A stretch of DNA of 64,000 nt from Skermanella aerolata KACC 11604. GTDB lineage: Bacteria; Pseudomonadota; Alphaproteobacteria; Azospirillales; Azospirillaceae. Numbering within the stretch: position 1 is the stretch's first letter; each line of letters opens with the position of its first letter. Both the position numbers and the translations under genes were made by a program. The notes beneath the pieces are model-generated. The model worked only from the letters and a program-made list of their open reading frames with translations, did not search any database and was not told the DNA's origin. Shown here piece after piece: positions 1-9,180 of this stretch. The stretch is taken from NCBI RefSeq assembly GCF_000936425.1, contig NZ_AVFK01000008.1:186001-250000 (forward strand). Direction: 5' to 3'.

Positions 1-134
1 GAGCACAGTTTGTCGCATCGCAAGAAGTTGAGGCGAGGCATAGAGTCTGCTGTGGCACGGTAAAAACAAGGACTGCCCACTCAGGGGTCCGACGCTGCCG
101 GATCGTCCTGTCACGGACAGGAAGGAGATTTTCC

Positions 135-677
135 ATGGCATCTTCTCTCATCACGACCATCAACGAAGAACACCGCACGATCGCCAAGCTGCTTCATTTG
201 ATCGACCGCCAGGTGATGCTGTTCGCGGAGTCGGTTTCGCCCGATCTCGACCTGCTGCACTTGATCATGGAGTACACCCAGAGCTTCCCCGACCTTTACC
301 ATCACCCCAAGGAAGATGCGATCTTCGTCAAGCTGAAGGAGCGCGAACCGGCGATGGCGAGTCAGATCGACACCCTGCTCGAAGATCACCGCAACATGCA
401 CCAGATCAGCAGCAAGTTCGCCAATCTGGTCGAGCAATTGATCGGCGACGCGACCATGCCACGCGAAGTCTTCATCAAGGCTGCGGTCGACTATGTCGAT
501 TTCCAGCGCAATCACATGATGCGGGAGGTCGGAGACGTGCTTCCCGCAGCGATGCGAGTCCTGTCGGCGGCGGACTGGGCGGAACTGGAGGCGAACGCCG
601 AGGAAGGCCACGATCCGCTGGAAGGTGGCAAAGAGCATTTCCAGAGACTTTCGGCATTGCTCCTGAGCGAAGCCTGA
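135..677 (+). CDS. Hemerythrin HHE domain protein
   Basis: A 180-aa cytoplasmic four-helix protein of the hemerythrin HHE cation-binding family. Such proteins carry a di-iron centre that binds O2 or NO, or handles iron during nitrosative stress. Candidate iron ligands follow the family pattern: His13 in the first helix, the HHPKE cluster at 56-60 (His56/His57, Glu60), His85 and His89 in the EDHRNMH stretch, and His127 with Glu131 in the NHMMREV segment. The start is supported by AGGAG about 7 bases upstream. It lies just upstream of an NsrR-type regulator on the same strand, suggesting a role in NO or iron-sulfur stress (inference). It lacks the N-terminal ScdA/YtfE-type cysteine domain, so it is not a canonical RIC protein. 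Confidence 0.9.
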   Translation: MASSLITTINEEHRTIAKLLHLIDRQVMLFAESVSPDLDLLHLIMEYTQSFPDLYHHPKEDAIFVKLKEREPAMASQIDTLLEDHRNMHQISSKFANLVEQLIGDATMPREVFIKAAVDYVDFQRNHMMREVGDVLPAAMRVLSAADWAELEANAEEGHDPLEGGKEHFQRLSALLLSEA

Positions 678-689
678 CGCGGAGCTAGC

Positions 690-731
690 GCTGCGGAGTA
701 GGGGGGGGGCGATACAAACCTACTCCGCAGC
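690..731 (+). terminator. Hairpin with 13-bp perfect stem after the hemerythrin gene
   Basis: The arms GCTGCGGAGTAGG (690-702) and CCTACTCCGCAGC (719-731) are perfectly complementary around a 16-base loop. The 3' edge of the left arm merges into a run of nine G residues at 701-709. There is no U-tract, so this may be a factor-independent pause or terminator, or an mRNA-stabilising hairpin between the hemerythrin and Rrf2 genes. The pairing is seen directly; termination is inferred. Confidence 0.6.
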
Positions 732-788
732 CTTCGGGAAACATATATACAGGGCGCATTATTTGTTGCCGAGGGCACGGAGAGCGCC

Positions 789-1244
789 ATGCATCTGACC
801 ACCTATACGGACTACTCGCTGCGGGTGCTGATCTATCTCGGGGTCAGGAGCGATGAGCTGGTCACTATCAGGCAGATTTCCGATCATTACGGCATCTCGA
901 ACAACCATCTCCTGAAGGTCGTTCACCAGCTTGGGCTTCAGGGATTTATCGAAACCGTCCGGGGACGGAATGGTGGGCTTCGCCTAGCGCGTCCAGCCTC
1001 TCAGATCGTGATCGGCGATGTCGTACGGAAAATGGAGCAGGACATGGCCCTGGTCCACTGTTTCGCTTCCAATGGGGCTGCCGAACGCGGAACCGATTGC
1101 AAGATCGTAAGCGCCTGCGTACTGAAAGGTGTGTTGAACAAGGCTTTGCTGGCATTCCTGGAGGTGCTGGACCAGCATACGCTGGCGGAACTGGTGGTGC
1201 CCAAGGCCAAGCTGGCCGAGCTTCTGATGGCTGAACCCGAGTGA
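789..1244 (+). CDS. nsrR: Rrf2-family regulator, NsrR-type
   Basis: A 151-aa winged-helix transcription factor of the Rrf2 family. The N-terminal sequence MHLTTYTDYSLRVLIYL and the recognition-helix region YGISNNHLLKVV (around residues 35-45) are typical of NsrR, the iron-sulfur NO sensor that represses NO-detoxification genes. Three cysteines that could hold the cluster lie at 91, 104 and 110. The C-X12-C-X5-C spacing is longer between the first two than in E. coli NsrR (C-X4-C-X5-C), so the loop is expanded. GGAGAG precedes the ATG. The AT-rich segment at about 740-770 could hold its own operator, but I cannot find a clear consensus. Co-location with a hemerythrin supports an NO-response role. 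The symbol is by similarity; RsrR- or IscR-like roles are less likely from the N-terminus. Confidence 0.8.
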   Translation: MHLTTYTDYSLRVLIYLGVRSDELVTIRQISDHYGISNNHLLKVVHQLGLQGFIETVRGRNGGLRLARPASQIVIGDVVRKMEQDMALVHCFASNGAAERGTDCKIVSACVLKGVLNKALLAFLEVLDQHTLAELVVPKAKLAELLMAEPE

Positions 1245-1433
1245 GCTCCATAGTGACTTATAGTCGCGGACCGACAAAGACCAAAGAATTTTCTTGAAGA
1301 TAATGTTTCCGCATCGTTAGTTCTAGGAAGACGAGGCTATTGGAAAGCCTTGGCTGTGCGTGAGAAATCATAGGATTCGTTCGAATGAATATTCGAGTAA
1401 TCCGCTATGCCAAGCGCTTCAGGAACTACGATA

Positions 1434-2012
1434 ATGAATTTCATGTTGAGAATCGGACTGCTGGCTGGCGTTGTTCTAGCCAGCGTAGCCTGTCAGTCTA
1501 CTGAGGAAGCTTATTTCTCCGGGCGGGACGGACCTGTGGATTGTGCGAACTTCCGCATACAAAGTTCTCGTAGCGATCTGAAGCCAGCTGGCGAAAAAAG
1601 TTGCTGGATGTCGACGACCAACACTGTCGAGCATGTCGCGACCGGATATGGACGGGCATTCGAGAGTAGCAGCAATCGCATGGCCACCATGCTCTATCTT
1701 GCCGGCGCCAAGACGATGATGGGCCATAGAGAGCCTCAATCTCTACTTGGCGACTTCGATATGATCAAGAATGAAGCTGAAGCATGGGAGACGTTGCCAA
1801 GCGTCAGGGTGAACGATAAGACGTACAAGCTGATGAGGTTTTCGTTAGAAAAACGAAAATTTTCCTGTATCGGGTTCGTCAATTATGGTGACTCGATTGC
1901 CCACGGATACAGAAGCATCAATTTTGGGTTTTCCTGCATGCCCTCTCAGACTGGGATCATGCCTGAAGCTGCAATCCTGAAGGACTTGGAAGCGCTGCAC
2001 GTCCGGATCTGA
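1434..2012 (+). CDS. Putative lipoprotein of unknown function
   Basis: About 192 aa, with no family recognised. I place the start at the ATG at 1434 because AGGAA lies 9 bases upstream and the resulting N-terminus, MNFMLRIGLLAGVVLASVAC, is a clean lipoprotein-like signal with a candidate lipidated Cys20. The lipobox is atypical (Ser at -3). An upstream in-frame ATG at 1407 has no ribosome-binding site and would spoil the signal. The mature part has several further cysteines and is predicted to face the periplasm. Base composition around 1250-2010 is visibly more AT-rich than the flanking genes, which could mean recent acquisition or weak constraint. Function unknown. Confidence 0.65.
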   Translation: MNFMLRIGLLAGVVLASVACQSTEEAYFSGRDGPVDCANFRIQSSRSDLKPAGEKSCWMSTTNTVEHVATGYGRAFESSSNRMATMLYLAGAKTMMGHREPQSLLGDFDMIKNEAEAWETLPSVRVNDKTYKLMRFSLEKRKFSCIGFVNYGDSIAHGYRSINFGFSCMPSQTGIMPEAAILKDLEALHVRI

Positions 2013-2060
2013 TCTGCTCATCGGGTGACAGTATCCGGACGCGCGCTTGCTTCGTTCCAG

Positions 2061-2774
2061 TCAGCCTTCCGCTACCAAGCCGCGGGCGGGACCCTGCTTC
2101 TGCCGGTCGCGGTCGCCGGCTTGCGGCTGGCGGCTAAGATCGCGCAACCGCCGCTCGGCCGCAGCGATGCTCTCGTTGTTGCGGCGGGCATCGGCGTCGA
2201 TCGCTTCGAGCAGGGACCGCAGCATGGCGCGTAGCCGGTCGTTCTCGTTGACCAGCCGGCTATTGTCCGTAGCAAGCTTGCTCATGGACACGCGCGCCAT
2301 GCTGAGTTCGGCGACCTGACGCTCCAGCGTGCTGGAAAACGTCTCGATCTGGGATAGCAGGCCTTCGCCGCTGGATTTGGACACTTCGAGGCGGGCGAGG
2401 GTGGCCTGGTATTCATCGAACAAGGAGTCCTCCCGCGCACTGCTGTTTTCCGGAGCCTTTCGGGGTTCTTCCGCCGTGACGGCGACCAGTGCCCGTGCCG
2501 GGAGTGAGTCCGGTTCGTCGTCGCTGAGCTGCCCGATCAGGTTGGCGATAGCCTGGAGGTCGTCCGTCATCGTCGTCTCGCCGGCATGGAAGGACGGGGC
2601 GCCGCCGGATGCTGCGGCGCGATCGCGTGGTGTGCCTCTGAGCGCCGCCGGGGTTGGCGGCGCCAGAGGCTGTGAGAGAGACTGCGCGATTGCGGGCAAC
2701 TGTTTGGTTTCCGCATCCGACTGCGGCTGGGGCAATTGGTCCACCTTGCCCCGTACCAGGAAGTTCAATGACAT
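2061..2774 (-). CDS. Coiled-coil protein of unknown function
   Basis: About 237 aa. The start is set at the ATG at 2774, which has GGAG 8 bases upstream; an in-frame TTG two codons earlier is also possible. The first 80 residues are low-complexity and Ala/Pro/Gln-rich. From about residue 110 the protein is a long amphipathic coiled coil (heptad-like stretches with ERQVAELSMARVSMSKLATD and NENDRLRAMLRSLLEAI), ending in a charged Arg/Gln-rich tail. There is no signal peptide or transmembrane segment. It lies 70 bases downstream of the TctA gene on the same strand, but nothing ties it functionally to that transporter. It could be a structural or scaffold protein; no function can be assigned. Confidence 0.6.
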   Translation of the reverse strand: MSLNFLVRGKVDQLPQPQSDAETKQLPAIAQSLSQPLAPPTPAALRGTPRDRAAASGGAPSFHAGETTMTDDLQAIANLIGQLSDDEPDSLPARALVAVTAEEPRKAPENSSAREDSLFDEYQATLARLEVSKSSGEGLLSQIETFSSTLERQVAELSMARVSMSKLATDNSRLVNENDRLRAMLRSLLEAIDADARRNNESIAAAERRLRDLSRQPQAGDRDRQKQGPARGLVAEG

Positions 2775-2844
2775 CGGCAAAGCTCCGCACGATTCGGGCC
2801 TGTGATGTCATGGTTATCGTTTGTTAAGCTTAATAAGTCGTGAA

Positions 2845-4329
2845 CTACCCCCTCGACCTGCGCCAGAAGTACAGAGCCAGCGGCACTATCCAGATCGCCA
2901 GCGTTATGATCCCAAGGCCCGCAGCCAGCGGCCTTTCGAAGAAGCCCAGGAAGCTGCCGTCCGACTTGATCATCGACGTGACGAAGTTTTCCTCCAGCAG
3001 CGGCCCCAGGACGATCCCCAGGATAGTTGGGGCTATCGGAAAGCCGTTCTCCTCCATGATGAAGCCAAGCAAGCCGAAGGCGAGCATGACGCTGATGCCA
3101 AAGGCGGAGTTGTTGATGGCGAACGAGCCAACGATGCAGAACAGCAGGATCGTCGGCATCAGCACGTTGCGGGGTACCCGCATCAGCAGCCTCGCCGACT
3201 TGATCGCTGCCCAGCCGGCGGGCACCATGAAGATGTTCGCCAGGATGAAGATCAGGAAGACGGCGTAGATATCCTGCGGGTTGTTGATGAAGATCGTCGG
3301 TCCAGGATTCATGCCTTTCAGGTACAGCACGCCGATGACGATGGCGGTGATGCTGTCGCCGGGGATGCCGAACACCAGCGCCGGGACCCAGGCGCCGCCA
3401 AGTGCTGCGTTGTTGCTCGACGTGCTCTCGATGATGCCTTCGACATGGCCGGTGCCGAACTTCTCCGGCGTCTTGGAGAACCGCTTGCTGACGGCGTAGC
3501 TGACCCAGGCCGCGATGTCGGCCCCGGCGCCGGGCAGGGCGCCGATCGCGGTGCCCAGCACATTGCCGCGAAGCGACTGGCGCCAGTACTGCTTGAACAG
3601 CCTGCCCCAGCCGGTGAACAGGTTGCCGGCCGGCGCCTGGACGTTGCTGGTGTCGGCCGACATTCCAAGGACGTAGCGGAAGATCTCCGACACCGCGAAC
3701 AGGCCGATCATCGCCGCGATGAAGTCGATCCCGCCCATCAGATCGACATTGCCGAAGGTGAAGCGCGGCACGCCTGCCGGGTTGTTCAGCCCGATGGTCG
3801 CGACCAGAAGGCCGATCATCAGGCTGACCAGCCCCTTGATCGTCGAACCCGATCCGACCACGGTGGCGCAGGTCAAACCGAGGCAGGCCAGCCAGAAGTA
3901 TTCGAACGAGCTGAACTGGAGCGCCACCTCGGCCAGCGAGGGCGCCGCCACGATCAGGACGGCCGTGCCGAACAACCCGCCCAGGGCGGAGAACAGCAGG
4001 TTGGCCCCCAGCGCCAGTTCCCCCTGACCCTTGCGGGTCATGGCGTAGGCTTCATCGGTATAGGCGGCGGATGCCGGAGTGCCGGGAATGCGCAGCAGGG
4101 TTCCGGGAATGTCGCCCGCGAAGATCGCCATCGCCGAGCAGGTGACGATGGCGCCGATGGCGGCTACCGGCGACATGAAGAAGGTGATCGGCACTAGGAG
4201 CGCCGTCGCCATGGTGGCGGTCAGGCCAGGAACGGAGCCGACGAACAGGCCGAACAGGGCGGCCAGGACGATGGTGACCAGCACGTCGAGCTGGAAGACC
4301 AACTGGGCTGCAAGAAGAATCGCATCCAT
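2845..4329 (-). CDS. tctA: Tripartite tricarboxylate transporter, large membrane subunit TctA
   Basis: A 494-aa, very hydrophobic TctA-family protein with about 11-12 transmembrane segments, the full family length. Segments such as GLFVGSVPGLTATMATALL near the N-terminus and GALPGAGADIAAWVSYAVSK in the middle are the duplicated Gly-rich half-signatures of TctA. It forms the transport channel of a sodium-coupled secondary transporter that works with a periplasmic binding protein (TctC) and a small membrane subunit (TctB). All three genes run tctC-tctB-tctA on the minus strand, with only 4 bases between tctB and tctA. Typical substrates are carboxylates (citrate, tartrate, terephthalate and others). 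The actual substrate here is unknown, but it may be tied to the nitrile hydratase/SDR genes upstream. Confidence 0.95.
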   Translation of the reverse strand: MDAILLAAQLVFQLDVLVTIVLAALFGLFVGSVPGLTATMATALLVPITFFMSPVAAIGAIVTCSAMAIFAGDIPGTLLRIPGTPASAAYTDEAYAMTRKGQGELALGANLLFSALGGLFGTAVLIVAAPSLAEVALQFSSFEYFWLACLGLTCATVVGSGSTIKGLVSLMIGLLVATIGLNNPAGVPRFTFGNVDLMGGIDFIAAMIGLFAVSEIFRYVLGMSADTSNVQAPAGNLFTGWGRLFKQYWRQSLRGNVLGTAIGALPGAGADIAAWVSYAVSKRFSKTPEKFGTGHVEGIIESTSSNNAALGGAWVPALVFGIPGDSITAIVIGVLYLKGMNPGPTIFINNPQDIYAVFLIFILANIFMVPAGWAAIKSARLLMRVPRNVLMPTILLFCIVGSFAINNSAFGISVMLAFGLLGFIMEENGFPIAPTILGIVLGPLLEENFVTSMIKSDGSFLGFFERPLAAGLGIITLAIWIVPLALYFWRRSRG

Positions 4330-4333
4330 GGCG

Positions 4334-4807
4334 TCACCAAGCCCAGGGCGTTAGGACGCCCCATGGCAGCGGCACCCGCAAAAGGCTGTAAAATCCGTAA
4401 TGCACAGCCATCGTGATGCCCGCCGCCAGGACCGGAATCTGCAAGGGTTTGACACCCAGAACGCCGAACAGGATGACAAGTGCTATGAACGCCGTCGGGA
4501 TGAATCCCAACGGCGTCGAGGCCAGTATATAGAAGATCACCAGCGCTATCGTGATCGCCAGCGTGCGCAGGTGATGGCCGGAGCGCGCCCACGGCGCCAG
4601 CGAGACGGCCCCTGTCTCGGCCCATTGCCTCATGCCGCCCGCGATGAGGACGACCGAACAGAGTCCCAACGCTATCGAGATCCAGGTCGGGAATACGGAT
4701 GCACCGTACTCCTGACCCGGTATGGCTGGAAAGGTCCGGGCATACACCCCGACCGCGAGGGAGAAGGCCAGAAGGACCGCTCCCAGGATCGCGTCGTTGA
4801 TCCGCAT
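4334..4807 (-). CDS. tctB: Tripartite tricarboxylate transporter, small membrane subunit TctB
   Basis: 157 aa with four predicted transmembrane helices: residues about 5-25, 38-60, 80-110 (split by a short polar loop) and 120-145. This matches the weakly conserved TctB family, whose members are small four-helix partners of TctA. Identification rests mainly on length, topology and position between tctC (14 bases upstream) and tctA (4 bases downstream) in one transcription unit. It is thought to bridge the binding protein and the channel subunit. Nothing unusual is visible. Confidence 0.9.
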   Translation of the reverse strand: MRINDAILGAVLLAFSLAVGVYARTFPAIPGQEYGASVFPTWISIALGLCSVVLIAGGMRQWAETGAVSLAPWARSGHHLRTLAITIALVIFYILASTPLGFIPTAFIALVILFGVLGVKPLQIPVLAAGITMAVHYGFYSLLRVPLPWGVLTPWAW

Positions 4808-4821
4808 TGCAGCTGCCGCCC

Positions 4822-5811
4822 TTACTGCCGGGCGATCCCGACCGCCTTCATCACCTTGCCCAGGCTGTCGTTGCTCTCGGACATGAAAGTGCCGAACTGC
4901 TCGCCGGACGCGTAGACCATCCCGAAGCCACGCTGGTTCATGAAATCCTTGAACTCGGCGCTGTCATAGACCTGCTTCAACGCCGAAGTCAGCTTCTGGG
5001 CGATGTCGTCGGGCAGGCCCTTGGGTGCTACCACGCCGCGCCACGCGGCCATGGTCCAGTCGATGCCGGTCTGTTCCTTCAGCGTCGGGATGTTCGGGAA
5101 CAGCGGGTGGCGCTTTTCCGCCATGATGGCGAGGCTCTTGACCCGCCCCGCATCGATCAGCGACCGCGCTTCCGGGATGGAGCAGGGCGCTATCTGGACG
5201 CCGCCGGCGACAAGGTCCTGAAGACCGGGCGCCGCTCCCTGGCTGGGCACCCAGGCGACTGCCTGCGGAGCGATGTCGGCATCCTGAAGCATACCGGCCA
5301 GCGCCAGATGCCAGATACCGCCCTGACCGGTGCCGGAAGCCTTCATGGTGCCCGGCTTGGCGCGGATCGCCTCCAGCAGGTCCTTGGCCGAGTTGTACGG
5401 GCTGTCCTGGGCGACCTGAAGCCCAGCCGGGTCCTCGTTCATCAACGCCAGCGGCGTGTAGTCGGCATAGGTGAGCTGGGTCAGCCCCTGCCAATGCATC
5501 ATGCCGATCTCGACGGTCGCGAGACCCAGCGTATAGCCGTCGGGCGCCGAACTGGCGATGGCCTGATGGCCCACCACGCCGCTGCCGCCGGTCCGGTTGA
5601 CGACGTTGATCGGCTGCCCAAGCGTCCGTTCCAGCAGGCTGCTGACGATACGCGCCGTGGCGTCGGTGCCGCCGCCGGCGCCCCACGGGACGATCATCGT
5701 GATCGGACGCTCGGGATATGCCGCCAAAGCCGGAGCTTGTCCCATCGCCAGCAATCCGCCGACGGCGGTCAGGGCCAGCGCGCAGGTGCGGACGAATGTT
5801 CTTCTTTTCAT
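4822..5811 (-). CDS. tctC: Tripartite tricarboxylate transporter substrate-binding protein (TctC/Bug family)
   Basis: 329 aa of the Bug/TctC periplasmic binding protein family. The N-terminus MKRRTFVRTCALALTAVGG with A-L-A near residue 30 is a Sec signal peptide. The mature start YPERPITMIVPWGAGGGTDATAR is the hallmark of the family, where the Gly-rich loop contacts a substrate carboxylate. A second conserved stretch is DGYTLGLA around residue 93. Length is normal (about 320-330 aa). It is first of the three transporter genes and begins only 66 bases after the nitrile hydratase activator gene on the same strand, so it may be co-transcribed with those genes (inference). Ligand not predictable from sequence. 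Confidence 0.93.
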   Translation of the reverse strand: MKRRTFVRTCALALTAVGGLLAMGQAPALAAYPERPITMIVPWGAGGGTDATARIVSSLLERTLGQPINVVNRTGGSGVVGHQAIASSAPDGYTLGLATVEIGMMHWQGLTQLTYADYTPLALMNEDPAGLQVAQDSPYNSAKDLLEAIRAKPGTMKASGTGQGGIWHLALAGMLQDADIAPQAVAWVPSQGAAPGLQDLVAGGVQIAPCSIPEARSLIDAGRVKSLAIMAEKRHPLFPNIPTLKEQTGIDWTMAAWRGVVAPKGLPDDIAQKLTSALKQVYDSAEFKDFMNQRGFGMVYASGEQFGTFMSESNDSLGKVMKAVGIARQ

Positions 5812-5877
5812 GGTTCCCTCCCAGTGTTTTTCAGTGCTTTTTTGGTTTTTTGTATCAGCCGATGCGCTGGATTAGTT

Positions 5878-6126
5878 TCAGGCAAGTTCCCCCGGCAGTA
5901 CCAGCCCTTTTTCCTTCACCATGCGTTCGAGTGCCCGTAGCCAGTGATGGTAGTAGGTCGTTCCCAGGTCCGGATCGCCCCGTTTCTGGGCTTCGGCGAT
6001 CTCCTCCGACAGGACCGCCGCCCACTCCGGCCATGTGAAATGGCCCGCCTCGTGGAGTTTTACCGTCATGGCGAAGGCATGGGCTTCCCAGGGTTCGCGG
6101 AACGGCGGTTCGTCTCCCGGCTTCAC
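5878..6126 (-). CDS. Nitrile hydratase accessory/activator protein
   Basis: About 82 aa, homologous to the N-terminal part of nitrile hydratase beta subunits. The FREPWEAHAFAMTVKLHEAG stretch and the LGTTYYHHWLRALERMV stretch mirror the beta-subunit helices. Known relatives (P14K/NhlE-type) act as self-subunit-swapping chaperones that deliver cobalt to the alpha subunit and help oxidise its cysteines. The start is the GTG at 6126, which overlaps the beta-subunit stop codon in a GTGA arrangement, a sign of translational coupling. It is shorter than P14K (about 140 aa) but within the range of compact family members. The position after alpha and beta fits cobalt-type operons such as that of Pseudomonas putida. 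Confidence 0.85.
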   Translation of the reverse strand: MKPGDEPPFREPWEAHAFAMTVKLHEAGHFTWPEWAAVLSEEIAEAQKRGDPDLGTTYYHHWLRALERMVKEKGLVLPGELA

Positions 6127-6779
6127 GGCGCTGCCTCCAGGTAGTCGTCCCACAGATCGACATAGATCGTATCGTTCGACGGTGCGGCGTCGCCCCACAG
6201 GTCGCGGCCGCCGAAGCGGACGCTGTAGCAGTGCTGCGGTTTCTTGCCCAGGCCATGGGCATGGGTGTCGGGAAATACATAGACGCCATGGTCGCGGTCT
6301 ATCGTGCCGATCCGGCCCCGGCAGTAGCGCGGCACCCGGGTATGGCCCGGCGTCGTGATGTCGAGAACGCGTACCTTCGTCCCTGCATTGAACTTGGCCG
6401 GCACGTCGTCGTCGAGCTTGGCGCTGGCGCCCTTGGCGAGGATCGCGGCCACGCGTGCCGGATCGGGCGGCGGGGTTTGGGAAATAGCGGCCGGTTCCCC
6501 CGTCGCCAGTTCCTCCGCCGAGACCAGGCCGGTTTCGACCGCCAGCCGCTCGACCCCCTTGAACCAGATCTCGTAGTAGCTGCTGCCGAGGTAATCGGCC
6601 GGATGCCGGTTTTCGCGGGCATGGCGGGAGGTGTCGATGTTCCAGCGGCCATGGAAGCCGAGGGCGAGGGTGATCGCGAACGCCCGCTTGTCCCATTCGG
6701 CATGAAACAGCGGGTCGTTCGGATCGGTGTCGATCGGCCCCATGCCATGCATGCCGCCCATGTCGTGGGCGCCGTTCAT
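6123..6779 (-). CDS. nthB: Nitrile hydratase subunit beta
   Basis: 218 aa, beginning [16 protein letters not shown], the standard start of nitrile hydratase beta subunits. The segment [20 protein letters not shown] follows, then [28 protein letters not shown] (helical interface) and the C-terminal SH3-like barrel with [23 protein letters not shown] and [13 protein letters not shown]. The beta subunit pairs with alpha to build the active site that hydrates nitriles to amides. The ATG overlaps the alpha stop codon (ATGA at 6776-6779), and the stop overlaps the activator start. Longer in-frame readings upstream lie inside the alpha gene in another frame and are not real. Confidence 0.95.
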   Translation of the reverse strand: MNGAHDMGGMHGMGPIDTDPNDPLFHAEWDKRAFAITLALGFHGRWNIDTSRHARENRHPADYLGSSYYEIWFKGVERLAVETGLVSAEELATGEPAAISQTPPPDPARVAAILAKGASAKLDDDVPAKFNAGTKVRVLDITTPGHTRVPRYCRGRIGTIDRDHGVYVFPDTHAHGLGKKPQHCYSVRFGGRDLWGDAAPSNDTIYVDLWDDYLEAAP

Positions 6780-7429
6780 GGCACGCTCTCCGGCGTCTTG
6801 GCCCTGGTCACGCCGATCATGCTGTCGCGGGTGACCAGTTCGGCCAGTTGCTCCTCGCTGAAGCCTTCCGTACCGGCGGGACGCTCCGGCAGCACCAGAT
6901 ACCGGAGTTCCGCCGTGCTGTCCCACACCCGAACCTCGACCTCGTCGCCGAGGACCGTGCCGAACTCCCGCAGCACTCCGCGGGGGTCCATGACGGCGCG
7001 GGACCGGTAGGGAGCGGACTTGTACCAGACGGGCGGCAAGCCAAGCACCGGCCACGGGTAGCAGGAGCAGAGCGTACAGACGACCATGTTGTGGATCGCG
7101 GGCGTGTTCTCGACCACGACCATGTCCTCGCCCTGCCGCCCGGTGAAGCCGAACTCCGCGATCGCCGTGGTGGCGTCGCGCAGCAGCCGCTCCTTGTAGG
7201 CGGGGTCCGACCAGGCCCTTGCCACGACCTTGGCGCCGTTGCGCGGACCGACCTTGTGCTCGTAGGTGTCGATCAGCGCGTTCAGCGAGTCTGGATCGAC
7301 CAGCTTCTTGGCGACAAGCAGAGCTTCCAGCGACTTGACGCGCTCGGCCAGGGGAGACGCCGGCGCCGCATGGGGATGCCCATGGCCGTGGCTATGGTTA
7401 TGGCCATGGCTATGATCGTGGCCGCCCAT
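6776..7429 (-). CDS. nthA: Nitrile hydratase subunit alpha, cobalt type
   Basis: 217 aa. The metal-binding motif is VCTLCSC, with Cys118, Cys121, Ser122 and Cys123. Thr after the first Cys is the signature of the non-corrin cobalt class (iron enzymes have VCSLCSC). The enzyme converts R-CN to R-CONH2 in the cytoplasm. The N-terminus has histidine at every second residue from 4 to 20 (nine His), a likely metal-binding tail that occurs in some proteobacterial homologues. The ATG lies only 3 bases after the stop of the upstream SDR gene, so the two are almost certainly co-transcribed. No amidase gene is nearby to take the amide product. Thiocyanate hydrolase gamma is related, but a separate beta gene and activator favour nitrile hydratase. 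Confidence 0.95.
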   Translation of the reverse strand: MGGHDHSHGHNHSHGHGHPHAAPASPLAERVKSLEALLVAKKLVDPDSLNALIDTYEHKVGPRNGAKVVARAWSDPAYKERLLRDATTAIAEFGFTGRQGEDMVVVENTPAIHNMVVCTLCSCYPWPVLGLPPVWYKSAPYRSRAVMDPRGVLREFGTVLGDEVEVRVWDSTAELRYLVLPERPAGTEGFSEEQLAELVTRDSMIGVTRAKTPESVP

Positions 7430-7432
7430 CGG

Positions 7433-8233
7433 TCAGACCGTCCCGGCGTCGACGATGAAGGTCTGGGCGGACAGCATCATGCTGTCGTCGGCGCCCAGGA
7501 ACAGGACCATGCGGGCGACGTCGTGGGGCTGCAACTCGTCCTTGAGGCATTGGCGGGCCAGCGTCGCATCAAGCTTCTCCGGCGTTACCCAAAGGGTCTT
7601 CTGACGCTCGGTCATGATCCAGCCGGGCGCCACATGGTTGACCCGGATCCGCGAGGGTCCGAGGTCGCGGGCGAGCCCGCGCGTCAAGCCGACCGCCCCG
7701 GCCTTGGCCGCCTGGTACACGGCCAGATCGTCGGTGCAGACCATCCAGGAGGTCGAGCCCAAATTGACGATCGAGCCGCCGCCGGCCTTCGCCATGCCGG
7801 GCGCCACCGACTGCGCCATGAAGAACTGGTGCCGCAGGTTAACGTTGAGGCGCTCGTCCCAGTATTCGGGTGTGACATCGGCGATCTTGTGCCGGTCATC
7901 GCGCGCCGCGTTGTTGACCAGCACGCGGATCGGCCCGAGCGACTCCTCGATCCGGCTCGCGGCGGCCTTGGCGGCGGTGAGGTCGGTCAGGTCGCAGGCG
8001 ACGAACAGGGGAGCCGTTTCCCCGGCTTCCTTGATTGTGCCGAGCAGTGCCTCGGCGGCGGCCTGGTCGCGGTCGATGAAGGCGACCTTCGCCCCCTGAA
8101 CGACGAAGTGAACGACGGTGGAGGCTCCGATCCCCGAAGCTCCTCCCGTGATCAGAACAGCCTTGTCCTTGAGGCTGGGATAGCGGGCGGCGGCTCGCGC
8201 TGCCTCGACGTCTGCGACGGTCACGTCAGCCAT
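7433..8233 (-). CDS. Short-chain dehydrogenase, XylB-like aldose 1-dehydrogenase candidate
   Basis: 266-aa classical SDR oxidoreductase. It has the TGGASGIG nucleotide-binding motif near residue 29, NNAA near 107, a Ser in the LGSTSW segment, and YQAAK (Tyr-X3-Lys) near 173. The segments YPSLKDKAVLITGG and DDRHKIADVTPEYWDERLNV closely resemble, from memory, the NAD-dependent D-xylose 1-dehydrogenase XylB of Caulobacter. An aldose or fucose dehydrogenase activity is therefore plausible, oxidising a sugar to its lactone. It is followed 3 bases later by nitrile hydratase alpha and preceded 60 bases upstream by another SDR. The substrate assignment is tentative; family membership is firm. Confidence 0.85.
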   Translation of the reverse strand: MADVTVADVEAARAAARYPSLKDKAVLITGGASGIGASTVVHFVVQGAKVAFIDRDQAAAEALLGTIKEAGETAPLFVACDLTDLTAAKAAASRIEESLGPIRVLVNNAARDDRHKIADVTPEYWDERLNVNLRHQFFMAQSVAPGMAKAGGGSIVNLGSTSWMVCTDDLAVYQAAKAGAVGLTRGLARDLGPSRIRVNHVAPGWIMTERQKTLWVTPEKLDATLARQCLKDELQPHDVARMVLFLGADDSMMLSAQTFIVDAGTV

Positions 8234-8293
8234 TTTCGATGCGTTCCTTGCGGTTGGTTCCGGACTTGCGGTCGGTTCGGCAAGACCGGTCGA

Positions 8294-9034
<741 letters not shown>

Positions 9035-9180
9035 TTACTCCCCCAGCGGACCGCGTTTGCCGCGGTTCGGTTGTTCGTTTCCGGAATTAATCTGTCCCCC
9101 GGAGTATTCGGGATGCGCACAGTTTCACCCGCCCAAACTGGTATGTCCACTCCCCTGATGAGCAATCCGACAACCTCTTG

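Noticed and set aside
740-770. Possible NsrR operator upstream of the Rrf2 gene
   Set aside because: The AT-rich stretch shows only weak symmetry and poor agreement with the AANATGYATTT-type consensus, so I do not annotate it.
2821-4197. A 458-codon plus-strand open frame opposite tctA
   Set aside because: Composition is almost all Arg, Gln, Asp, His and Gly, the mirror image of a hydrophobic membrane protein gene on the other strand.
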